DNA from: G025836975 sp048751585
Lineage (GTDB): Bacteria; Pseudomonadota; Gammaproteobacteria; Burkholderiales; Burkholderiaceae_B
Assembly: GCF_048751585.1 (NCBI RefSeq)
Contig: NZ_JAZHOB010000011.1
Location: forward strand, 1 to 64,000
Direction: 5' to 3'
DNA length: 64,000 nt
Numbering within the stretch: the first letter of the stretch is position 1; each line of letters opens with the position of its first letter. A program made the position numbers and the translations under genes. Positions 8,359 to 15,778 of this stretch are shown here, piece after piece. The notes below the pieces were generated by a model. The model did no database searches. It worked only from the letters and a program-made list of their open reading frames with translations, and was not told the DNA's origin.

Positions 8359-10121
8359 GCCTGGTTCAAGAATTGAACAGCCTGGGCCTGGAAACCGAAG
8401 AATTGCACACAGATGTCGTAATCGTCGGCGGTGGAGGCGCAGCCTCGCGTGCGGCGCTCTCCGCTAGGCTTGCGGGAGCTAATGTGCTGCTGCTAGCCAA
8501 AGCTCCTTTAGGAGTGGGGGGTAGCACTGTGCACGGGGCAAGCGAAATCATGAGCATGGGAGCTTCGGGCTACGGTAGCAAAAACGATAGCCCCGAAATC
8601 CATTATCGCGATACCATGTCCGCTGCTGCCGGTTTTATAGACCCCAATCTGGTCCGGGTTCTGGCCGAAGATGCACCAGCCCGAATAAAAGACCTAATTG
8701 ATTATGGCGTTGCATTCGATAAGGCCGGCTACGGAGCCATCCACGGCGCACAACCCGGCGAAGAGCGGGATTACAAGTTAATCCGAAGCGACTTCGGCAG
8801 CTACGCGAGAGCAATGGGCGTTTCTGGAAAGACCGGGAAAGCGTTCGTGACTGCTCTGGCGGAACAGGCCCTGATGCGAGGCGTCGTTGTCCGGACACCG
8901 GCGGCGCTGATCGATCTATTGTTCGATACGCAGGGCCATGCTGCAGGAGTCCTGGCATTCGACAGTGAAAAAAACCGCTGGCTGGTTGTACATGCACGTT
9001 CAGTAGTGCTGGGTACCGGCGGTGCCCATGGCCTGTTCTCGCAGCAGGTTTCCACCTCGGAAATGACGGGCGATGGCCAGGCCGCTTGTTGGCGCGCCGG
9101 TGCTGAGCTCGTCAATATGGAGTTCCATCAATTTGGTCCTGCCCTTATATATCCCTATATCCAGTTATTCAGTAAGGCTTGTTTCGTCCTCCATCCCAAG
9201 ATGACCAACGCCTTGGGCGACGAGTTCCTAGCCGGCTATCTGCCTTCTGGCACGAGTATCAATGAGGTGCATGACGAGAAAGTATTCCCGTTCACGGTCA
9301 GCAATGCATCCCGATGGATAGACATCTCCATAGCACGGGAAATAGCTGAGGGGCGAGGAACCGCCCGGGGAGGCGTGCACTTTTCTTTCTCTCATGTAGA
9401 TACCGAGCGACTGGAAAAGACGATGCCTAACACTAGCCGCTGGATGAACGAACGCGGACTGGATCCCCAGAATGACCTCTTGGATGTCGGCATCGCCTTC
9501 CAATGCCTGAATGGCGGGGTGCGCATGATGGATGCCGACGCTCGCACATCGCTTGCCGGTGTGCATGTTATCGGCGAGTTGGCGGGCGGGATTCGCGGAC
9601 CAGATAGGCCTGGTGGCAATTCGCTAGCCGAAGGACAGGTATTCGGCCACCGGGCGGGTAGTGCAGCCGCAAGAGATGCGCTCGAATCCGGGCCGCCGCG
9701 GGTACCTGTCGCCGATGGCATTGCCGACAGGCTGCATCGCGCATTGAAAAAGAATGCCGGCTTCGATGCGGAGCATGCAGTTCGTGATTTGCAAACTGCA
9801 ATGCAGCGCCATGCGCTGGTCGAGAAAAATGAATCGGGCCTACAAAAAACACTCGATCTCGCAGAACGGATCGAGCACACGCTCAGCATAGGCGGCAACG
9901 CCTCAACAAACCAACTGCAGCAGGTTCTTACTCTAGACAACATGGCGACGACCGCTCAAATAATCCTGCGGGCTTGCCTGGAGCGGCGCGAAACCCGCAG
10001 CGGACATTATCGTACCGACTACCCGGAACGCGACGATACCAAGTTCGGCCATGCCCTCTCCTTAAAACGCTTAGACAATACGTTCACTTTTAGCGCTATT
10101 GCATACCCAGCGCACACCTGA
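8355..10121 (+). CDS. FAD-dependent oxidoreductase of the fumarate reductase/succinate dehydrogenase flavoprotein family
   Basis: A 588-residue soluble flavoprotein. An N-terminal dinucleotide site DVVIVGGGGAASRAAL is at about 20-35, and substrate-side motifs GSTVHGASE (about 55) and a GGxRxxD-like GGVRMMD (about 390) follow. The family's FAD-closing segment GGIRGPDRPGGNSLAEGQVFG is at about 414-434 and the conserved C-terminal RSGHYRTDYP at about 552. There is no iron-sulfur or membrane-anchor partner nearby, so it acts alone or with a remote electron carrier. Such lone members include L-aspartate oxidase and various enoate reductases. The start overlaps the acyl-CoA dehydrogenase stop (ATGA), and in this operon a role in desaturating or reducing the carboxylic acid is likely. 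Confidence 0.85.
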   Translation: MSLVQELNSLGLETEELHTDVVIVGGGGAASRAALSARLAGANVLLLAKAPLGVGGSTVHGASEIMSMGASGYGSKNDSPEIHYRDTMSAAAGFIDPNLVRVLAEDAPARIKDLIDYGVAFDKAGYGAIHGAQPGEERDYKLIRSDFGSYARAMGVSGKTGKAFVTALAEQALMRGVVVRTPAALIDLLFDTQGHAAGVLAFDSEKNRWLVVHARSVVLGTGGAHGLFSQQVSTSEMTGDGQAACWRAGAELVNMEFHQFGPALIYPYIQLFSKACFVLHPKMTNALGDEFLAGYLPSGTSINEVHDEKVFPFTVSNASRWIDISIAREIAEGRGTARGGVHFSFSHVDTERLEKTMPNTSRWMNERGLDPQNDLLDVGIAFQCLNGGVRMMDADARTSLAGVHVIGELAGGIRGPDRPGGNSLAEGQVFGHRAGSAAARDALESGPPRVPVADGIADRLHRALKKNAGFDAEHAVRDLQTAMQRHALVEKNESGLQKTLDLAERIEHTLSIGGNASTNQLQQVLTLDNMATTAQIILRACLERRETRSGHYRTDYPERDDTKFGHALSLKRLDNTFTFSAIAYPAHT

Positions 10122-10139
10122 AGAGACCAGGAGATACAC

Positions 10140-11387
10140 TTGAACAACCCAGCGAAACCCAGCCCGATGGGCGGAATACGTATTCTGGACCTGACCGTCA
10201 TGACGGCCGGCCCGGTCGGAACAATGCTATTGGGCGATCTTGGCGCCGACATCATCAAAGTCGAAGAACCCACGCACGGCGACTTGGCTCGCGATCTGGG
10301 CACACAGTTCGTCAACGGCGAGAGCGTGCAGTTTCTTGCCCAGAATCGCAATAAGCGCAGCATACGCCTGAATTTGAAATGCGAAGCCGGCAAGGAGGTC
10401 TTCTTGCGGCTCGCAAAGAACGTCGATGTCATCGTCGAGAATTTCCGGCCTGGAACGGTAGATCGCCTGGGCATCGGGTACGACGCAGTCAAAGCCATCA
10501 ATCCGCAGATTATCTATGCGAGTGTCTCGGCTTTTGGCCAAACCGGACCTTATTCAGGGTGGCCTGCGAACGACCCGATCGTACAGGCCGTGTCTGGTTT
10601 GATGGACATGACCGGCGAAGCCGATGGGAGGCCAACCCGGGTAGGCGCGCCTTTACCAGATTTCGGTGCCGCAGCCATGCTGGCCTTCGGCATCAGCGCC
10701 GCCCTGCTCCATCGCGAACGCCACGGAGTAGGCCAGCGACTGGATACATCGCTACTCGGCGCATCGCTATTTAGCACTATACCGCGCGATGGCGAGGCCA
10801 TCCGCAGCGGCAAGCCGCCGGCACGTTTGGGTAGCGGGCATCCCACTATGGCGCCCTATCGCAATTATCAGGGGTCCGATGGAAGGTATTTCTTCGCCGC
10901 AGCTTTTACGGAAAAATTCTGGATAAATCTGTGCAAGGCCATCTCACGGCCGGACTTGCTTGAGGATGCCCGATTTGCAAGCAATACAGCCCGCACGACA
11001 AATCGAGAAGCGTTGGACGGCATCCTAGAAGGTATCTTTATCCAGGCTCCCGCTGCTCAGTGGGTGCAACTCCTTTCGGAACGCGATGTACCGTGCGCTC
11101 AAGTCCAGGACTACCACACAGCCCTGACCTCGGATCCGCAGGTTTGCCACAGCGGAGCAGTCATGCATTTTCACCACCCAGTCGCCGGCGATATGACCAA
11201 TCTAGCCAATCCGGTGAATCTGCATGCCAGCCCGGCCACCGTTTACCGCCCTCCCCCGATCCTGGGTCAGCACACCGAGGAGGTCCTCCAGGAGCATGGC
11301 TTTAATACGGACGAAATTTCGGAACTATTGCATACAGGCATTGTGCAAGGCTCGCGTATAGAAGTGGCTAAAGGAGCGAATAACTAA
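10140..11387 (+). CDS. CaiB/BaiF (class III) CoA-transferase
   Basis: A 415-residue class III CoA-transferase. Visible family features are GIRILDLTVMTAGPVGTMLLGDLGADIIKVE at the N-terminus, VENFRPGTVDRLGIGYD at about 99-115, and APLPDFGAAAMLAFGISAALL at about 173-193, which contains the catalytic Asp. The enzymes move CoA from a donor such as succinyl-CoA onto a carboxylic acid through an aspartyl anhydride. It begins with TTG at 10140 behind a GGAGA site. It probably activates the acid imported by the neighbouring tripartite transporter for the acyl-CoA dehydrogenase and hydratase. Confidence 0.92.
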   Translation: MNNPAKPSPMGGIRILDLTVMTAGPVGTMLLGDLGADIIKVEEPTHGDLARDLGTQFVNGESVQFLAQNRNKRSIRLNLKCEAGKEVFLRLAKNVDVIVENFRPGTVDRLGIGYDAVKAINPQIIYASVSAFGQTGPYSGWPANDPIVQAVSGLMDMTGEADGRPTRVGAPLPDFGAAAMLAFGISAALLHRERHGVGQRLDTSLLGASLFSTIPRDGEAIRSGKPPARLGSGHPTMAPYRNYQGSDGRYFFAAAFTEKFWINLCKAISRPDLLEDARFASNTARTTNREALDGILEGIFIQAPAAQWVQLLSERDVPCAQVQDYHTALTSDPQVCHSGAVMHFHHPVAGDMTNLANPVNLHASPATVYRPPPILGQHTEEVLQEHGFNTDEISELLHTGIVQGSRIEVAKGANN

Positions 11388-13082
11388 ATGAACGATCGTA
11401 CCGAAGAACCTGGGGAGGTCATTAGCGCAGACTACGTGATTATCGGAGCAGGTACAGCAGGCTGTGTACTGGCCAACCGCTTGTCTGAAAATGGGCGCTA
11501 TCATGTCTTGCTGATCGAAGCAGGTGCGCGTGACCTTCATCCGTTAATACATATTCCAGCGGGCTTTCTACGCCTGCTGGATCATCCCAGTATCACCTGG
11601 AAATACAGGACGGCGCCTGAACGTCATGCGGCAGGGCGAGAAATTGTTTTTCCACGTGGCAGGGGATTGGGAGGCTCCAGCTCGATTAACGGCCTGCTCT
11701 ATGTAAGACCCTTTGCTGAAGATATCGATGCATGGGAAAAATCCGGGGCTAAAGGATGGAGTTTTTCCGAATGCCTGCCGTATTACAGTCGATCGGAGAC
11801 ATGGACCGAAGATCAACATATAAACCGTGGCAGCAATGGGCCGATACAAGTTGCCCGCGTATCAGCGCCGCCACAGGTATGTGATTATGTCATGTCGGCA
11901 GGCCAAGAAATGGGGCTGGAGAAAATCGATGACCCCAATGCGGATACCCGTGGCCCATCAATCTGGTACTACCAGCAAACGCGCGATGGCCGCCGCAGAT
12001 CGAGCGCCGCACGCGGATACCTAAAACCGGCCAAGGGTCGCCGCAATCTGCGGATACTGACCAATGCTTACGTCAAACAGCTCATTCTCGAAGACAAGAC
12101 TGCAATAGGTGCTTTATGTCTTCAACACGACGGAAAACAAATAGAAGCGAAAGCAACGCGCGAGGTCATCATCTGTGCGGGCGTTATCGGTACCCCAAAA
12201 TTATTGGAATTATCCGGCATCGGCGATCCCGATGTGTTGGACAATGCAGGCATTCGCACACATCACGTTTCGCGAGAGGTTGGAAAAAACTTCCAGGATC
12301 ATTACGTCGCGAGACTATGCTTCCGCCTTAAAGACACGAGTACAGCCAACGAGCGATCACATGGTATGGCGCTACTAAAGGAGTTAGGCAAATACGTGCT
12401 GTCAGGACAAGGAATCCTGACCTATAGCGCAGCCGTGGTCGGCGCTTTTGCTTCCACCGGCTTTTCCAACCGTCCCGATGTGCAATACGTTATTGCTCCT
12501 GGCAGTTTCCAAAGCGGGCGAATCGGCGAACTGGAGAAAGAACCCGGTATTTCCTGCGGCGTATGGCAGATGAGACCGGAGAGCCGCGGAACCGTCCATA
12601 TAGGAAGCAAGCATCACTCCGCCGCTCCGGTGATTATGGCCAATTATCTTGACAATGAAATCGACGGTCGTAGCCTGGTGGCAGGCTTGCAAATAGGTCG
12701 GAAACTATTCGAACAATCGTCCATAAGCCGCTATGTCATCAACGAAACAGTGCCCGGTAAGCACGCAACAAGCGATGCTGAACTTCTGGAGTATGTGCGC
12801 GAGAATGGCTCCACCGTGTACCACGGTGTAGGAACTTGCCGCATGGGTGGCGATCCAGATTCAGTAGTGGATGAAAAATTGCGTGTAAGAGGCATCAAGC
12901 GATTACGCATCATCGACGGCTCAATCATGCCGACAATTACATCAACCAACACCAATGCGACGGTATTGATGATAGCCGAGCGAGCCGCCGACTGGCTGCT
13001 GGAATCCGCAACCGTTCCACTTGACGAATCTCAACACTCGATAGCCTCAAATAACGACACGGGCCGCTGCAACGGAGACTGA
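11388..13082 (+). CDS. GMC-family FAD-dependent alcohol oxidoreductase
   Basis: A 564-residue choline-dehydrogenase-like flavoprotein with an N-terminal Rossmann motif DYVIIGAGTAGCVLANRLSE (about 15-34) and the GMC signature PRGRGLGGSSSINGLLYVR (about 84-102). The C-terminal active site has His in YHGVGTCRMGG (about 475) and the TNTNATVLMIAERAAD segment with the catalytic Asn (about 521). It should oxidise a primary alcohol to an aldehyde, feeding the operon's aldehyde dehydrogenase. It starts directly after the CoA-transferase stop with no gap and is the last gene of the operon. It ends 21 bases from the converging hydrolase gene, where the base composition changes. Confidence 0.92.
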   Translation: MNDRTEEPGEVISADYVIIGAGTAGCVLANRLSENGRYHVLLIEAGARDLHPLIHIPAGFLRLLDHPSITWKYRTAPERHAAGREIVFPRGRGLGGSSSINGLLYVRPFAEDIDAWEKSGAKGWSFSECLPYYSRSETWTEDQHINRGSNGPIQVARVSAPPQVCDYVMSAGQEMGLEKIDDPNADTRGPSIWYYQQTRDGRRRSSAARGYLKPAKGRRNLRILTNAYVKQLILEDKTAIGALCLQHDGKQIEAKATREVIICAGVIGTPKLLELSGIGDPDVLDNAGIRTHHVSREVGKNFQDHYVARLCFRLKDTSTANERSHGMALLKELGKYVLSGQGILTYSAAVVGAFASTGFSNRPDVQYVIAPGSFQSGRIGELEKEPGISCGVWQMRPESRGTVHIGSKHHSAAPVIMANYLDNEIDGRSLVAGLQIGRKLFEQSSISRYVINETVPGKHATSDAELLEYVRENGSTVYHGVGTCRMGGDPDSVVDEKLRVRGIKRLRIIDGSIMPTITSTNTNATVLMIAERAADWLLESATVPLDESQHSIASNNDTGRCNGD

Positions 13083-13103
13083 AACAAAGCCGGCAGTATG
13101 GCG

Positions 13104-13892
13104 CTACCGCGCCAAGAACTCCTTTACCAAACGCACGAATTCATCGGGCCGCTCCAGCGGCGCCAGATGTCCGGTTGGCATTTCGGCGTAGCGCGCGCCC
13201 GGCACGGCGGCGGCCAGCGCCCGCGCATGAGACGGCGGCACCATGTGGTCGTGCGTGCAGCCTATTACCAGGGTGGGCGCGACGATGCGCCCGACGTAAG
13301 CGCTCATATCCAATGTCAGGTCCAGCTCGACCTGGCGCAGCATGCCTTCCCACCAGTTGGTGGCCATGATCATCTCCAGCGTTTCATCGACCTGCTGCCG
13401 GCTCCAGCCGGCCAGAAAATCGGGACTGAAGCCCGTTAGAAGCACCATGCGGGCCAGGGCCCGACGATCCGTGGCGATAAGGTCGCGCCACAGTTCGAAT
13501 TGCAGCTTCAGCCGGCTGTCGGCGCCCGCCGCCAGGCCGGCCAGCAAGACCACCGACCGGACCTGCTCGGGATGCTCGGCCGCGATGTATGCCGCGATGC
13601 AAGCCCCCAGCGAATACCCCACCAGATCGAAGGGCGCCTTTCCGCCCGCGTTGGCCGCCCCCAACACCTGATCGGCCAGCATTGGCAGCGTCAGGACGCC
13701 GTCGCCGTCCCGCGTTTCGCCCGAGCCGGAATAATCGGGGCGGACGACCGTCCATTGCCCGGCAAACTGGCCCACCAGGTGCCCCCAGTTGGTCTGCGAA
13801 TCCGCGCCGGTTCCATGCACCAGCACCAGCGTGGGTCCTTCCCCATCCACCCGGTATGCGACTCGCGCGCCCGCCACGTCGACCATTGCCAT
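13104..13892 (-). CDS. Alpha/beta-fold hydrolase
   Basis: A 262-residue single-domain alpha/beta hydrolase. An HGTGAD oxyanion loop is at about 26, the nucleophile Ser in GYSLGA at about 94, the acid Asp near CTHDHMVPP at about 214, and the His in TGHLAPLE at about 241. A complete triad suggests an active esterase, lactonase or C-C hydrolase; the substrate is unknown. It converges on the GMC gene and has the higher GC of the downstream region, so it belongs to the host backbone rather than to the catabolic island. Translation may start at the second ATG (13886). Confidence 0.87.
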   Translation of the reverse strand: MAMVDVAGARVAYRVDGEGPTLVLVHGTGADSQTNWGHLVGQFAGQWTVVRPDYSGSGETRDGDGVLTLPMLADQVLGAANAGGKAPFDLVGYSLGACIAAYIAAEHPEQVRSVVLLAGLAAGADSRLKLQFELWRDLIATDRRALARMVLLTGFSPDFLAGWSRQQVDETLEMIMATNWWEGMLRQVELDLTLDMSAYVGRIVAPTLVIGCTHDHMVPPSHARALAAAVPGARYAEMPTGHLAPLERPDEFVRLVKEFLAR

Positions 13893-13905
13893 CCTGTTTT
13901 TTCCT

Positions 13906-13935
13906 CTTGAAATTTTTGCGGCCGATCTTATATAT
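13906..13935 (+). promoter_or_regulatory. Candidate heat-shock-type promoter of the hsp20 gene
   Basis: CTTGAAA at 13906-13912 matches the sigma-32 -35 element exactly. The -10 side (CCGATCTTATATAT, 13922-13935) fits sigma-32 poorly but contains TATATA 16 bases from TTGAAA, so a sigma-70 reading is also possible. Its position about 115-140 bases before hsp20 suits either. Confidence 0.4.
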
Positions 13936-13941
13936 CACAAC

Positions 13942-13965
13942 AGGAGGCGGGATGTCTTTCCCGCC
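13942..13965 (+). other. Leader hairpin with internal ribosome site and ATG ahead of hsp20
   Basis: GGCGGG (13946-13951) pairs with CCCGCC (13960-13965) around an eight-base loop. A consensus AGGAGG (13942-13947) overlaps the left arm and an ATG (13952) lies in the loop. That ATG opens a 55-codon frame ending at 14119, inside hsp20 in another frame. Whether it is translated or acts as a thermosensor is not established. Confidence 0.35.
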
Positions 13966-14048
13966 CTGCGGAGCAAGGCTGCGTTCCCTGGAATCGGGCC
14001 CGTGCTCTGTGGATATCAAAGGTAAGTCATCTTATAGCGAGGTTGAAA

Positions 14049-14498
14049 ATGGCAAACAATCTGATGCGCTTCAATCCATTCGGCGAACTTTCCCGTTTCG
14101 ACGCATTCCGCGACTTTGACGAGATGTTCAAGAATTTCCGCCTGAGCGGCCCGCTAGGCGAGCAGGCGGCTCCACGCATAAACCTGGACGTTTCCGAAAG
14201 CGAGCAGGCTTACAGCGTGAAAGCCGAAGTGCCCGGAGCCCGGAAGGAAGATGTAAAGGTCACGCTGGACGGAAACACGGTCTCGATCCGCGTCGAGACG
14301 CGAAAGGAAAGCGAGCAAAAAGACGGTGAAACCGTCCTGCACAGCGAACGCTATTACGGCGTGCAATCGCGCAGCTTCGTGCTGGCGCAGGACATAGACG
14401 ATGCCCAGGCCAGCGCTCGGTATCAGGACGGTGTACTGGAGCTGACGCTGCCAAAAAAGTCGGGCGAGAAAGGCGCGAAAGTGCTGGAAATAGCTTGA
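14049..14498 (+). CDS. Small heat-shock protein, Hsp20/alpha-crystallin family
   Basis: A 149-residue ATP-independent holdase. The alpha-crystallin domain covers about residues 45-140: it starts PRINLDVSESEQAYSVKAEVPG, includes DVKVTLDGNTVSIRVE, and ends with the family's A-x-x-x-x-G-V-L motif (ARYQDGVLELTLPKK). A short N-terminal arm (MANNLMRFNPFGELSRFDAF) is typical. The ATG at 14049 has GAGG six bases upstream and is preferred over the in-frame TTG at 14043. It is monocistronic, with a heat-shock-like promoter before it and a strong terminator after it. Confidence 0.95.
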   Translation: MANNLMRFNPFGELSRFDAFRDFDEMFKNFRLSGPLGEQAAPRINLDVSESEQAYSVKAEVPGARKEDVKVTLDGNTVSIRVETRKESEQKDGETVLHSERYYGVQSRSFVLAQDIDDAQASARYQDGVLELTLPKKSGEKGAKVLEIA

Positions 14499-14580
14499 TC
14501 GAAGCCCCGCGCCGGGACACTGGCGCGGGCCGGCTTCTGACCGATCTATCTCTGTGTTTCAAGTAAAAAGCGGTAAAGTT

Positions 14581-14614
14581 GGCCGATGCCGTCGAAAGCA
14601 TCGGCCTTTCTTTT
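14581..14614 (+). terminator. Rho-independent terminator of hsp20
   Basis: GGCCGATGC (14581-14589) pairs perfectly with GCATCGGCC (14598-14606) over an eight-base loop, followed by TTTCTTTT. It lies between hsp20 and the quinone oxidoreductase gene. Confidence 0.88.
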
Positions 14615-14639
14615 CGATAACAACAATGGAGCGTAGACA

Positions 14640-15620
14640 GTGTCCAAAACAAGAGTAGTCAGAATCCAGGACTTCGGTCCCGAGTCGGTCATGCAGGTGC
14701 TAGAGGAAGACCTGGCTGCGCCCGCGGCGGGCCAGGTTCAGGTTCGCCAGGAAGCCATCGGCTTCAACTACATCGATATCTATCAACGCCAGGGCGTCTA
14801 TCCGCTGCCTCTGCCTACCGGTCTCGGCCACGAAGCCGCCGGCGTGGTCGTGGCGGCCGGCCCGGGCGTATCCGATTTCAAGGCGGGCGATCGCGTGGCC
14901 TATATGAACGCCGGCGTGGGCGCCTACGCCAGCCTGCGCAATGTGCCGGCTGACAAGCTGCTGGCCCTGCCGGACGATATCTCCGGCGAGGATGCGGTGG
15001 CCGTGCTTTTCAAGGGCATGACGGCTCAGTATCTGCTGCACAAGACCCACCGAGTCCAGCCTGGCGATATGGTGCTTGTGCACGCGGCCGCCGGCGGGGT
15101 CGGCCAGATACTGTGCCGCTGGGCCAAGCATCTGGGCGCCTTCGTCGTGGGAACGGCCGGCTCCGCGGAAAAGTGCCGACTGGCGCGCGAGGCCGGCTGC
15201 GACATCGCCATCGACTACAGCTTGCCCGACTGGCCTGCAACGCTATTGGCCGAAACGGGCGGCCGCAAGGCGCGCGTCGTCTACGACTCGGTGGGCCGCG
15301 ATACCTTCCTGCACTCGCTCGATTGCGCGGCGCCCTTCGGCCTGGTCGTTTTGTACGGTGCGGCGTCAGGACCGGCCCCCGAAATTTCTCCCGAATTGCT
15401 CAACAAGAAAGGATGTCTCTTTCTGACCCGTCCGTCGGTTTTTCCCCATAACGCCGATCCGGCGACGTTTCGGGCGAATGCCAGGGTGCTGTTCGACGCG
15501 ATGTCTTCGGGCGCTGTGCAGGCCGGCATCGGCGCCCGTTATCGCCTTGACGATGTGGTGCAGGCCCATGAAGCCGCCCAAGCGCGCCGGACCAGTGGCG
15601 CCATCGTTCTAATCCCCTGA
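14640..15620 (+). CDS. Zinc-independent quinone oxidoreductase (NADPH), MDR superfamily
   Basis: A 326-residue medium-chain dehydrogenase/reductase of the quinone-reductase branch. The N-terminal GroES-like domain includes NYIDIYQRQGVYPLPLPTGLGHEAAGVV (about 41-68) and lacks the cysteines and histidines that bind zinc. The Rossmann motif VHAAAGGVGQILCRWAKHLGA is at about 146-166. Family members pass a hydride from NADPH to quinones or reactive enones. It begins with GTG at 14640 and appears to be a single-gene unit following the hsp20 terminator. Confidence 0.93.
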   Translation: MSKTRVVRIQDFGPESVMQVLEEDLAAPAAGQVQVRQEAIGFNYIDIYQRQGVYPLPLPTGLGHEAAGVVVAAGPGVSDFKAGDRVAYMNAGVGAYASLRNVPADKLLALPDDISGEDAVAVLFKGMTAQYLLHKTHRVQPGDMVLVHAAAGGVGQILCRWAKHLGAFVVGTAGSAEKCRLAREAGCDIAIDYSLPDWPATLLAETGGRKARVVYDSVGRDTFLHSLDCAAPFGLVVLYGAASGPAPEISPELLNKKGCLFLTRPSVFPHNADPATFRANARVLFDAMSSGAVQAGIGARYRLDDVVQAHEAAQARRTSGAIVLIP

Positions 15621-15656
15621 TTTCCCGCCCCGGCTTTCCCGGATTTCGAGAGCAAC

Positions 15657-15685
15657 TTGAATTCGGGAAAAATCCGGGGCATAAT
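15657..15685 (+). promoter_or_regulatory. Sigma-70 promoter of the second catabolic cluster
   Basis: TTGAAT (15657-15662) and CATAAT (15680-15685) are separated by 17 bases, a good sigma-70 match. Transcription would begin near 15692, about 87 bases before the dehydrogenase start. Confidence 0.6.
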
Positions 15686-15697
15686 TTCATTCGTTTA

Positions 15698-15705
15698 TGT
15701 ATACA
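15698..15705. promoter_or_regulatory. GTATAC-centred palindrome, candidate GntR operator
   Basis: TGTATACA is a perfect eight-base palindrome just after the predicted transcription start. Operators of FCD-type GntR regulators often have this form, and such a regulator is encoded at 16841-17488 in the same cluster. Binding here would repress by blocking the promoter. Inferred from pattern and position. Confidence 0.45.
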
Positions 15706-15778
15706 AAAGAATTCATCCACACACAAAATAAGAATACGGATTTCACATACCTATTTTCAACTTGAAGAAGAGCTATTG

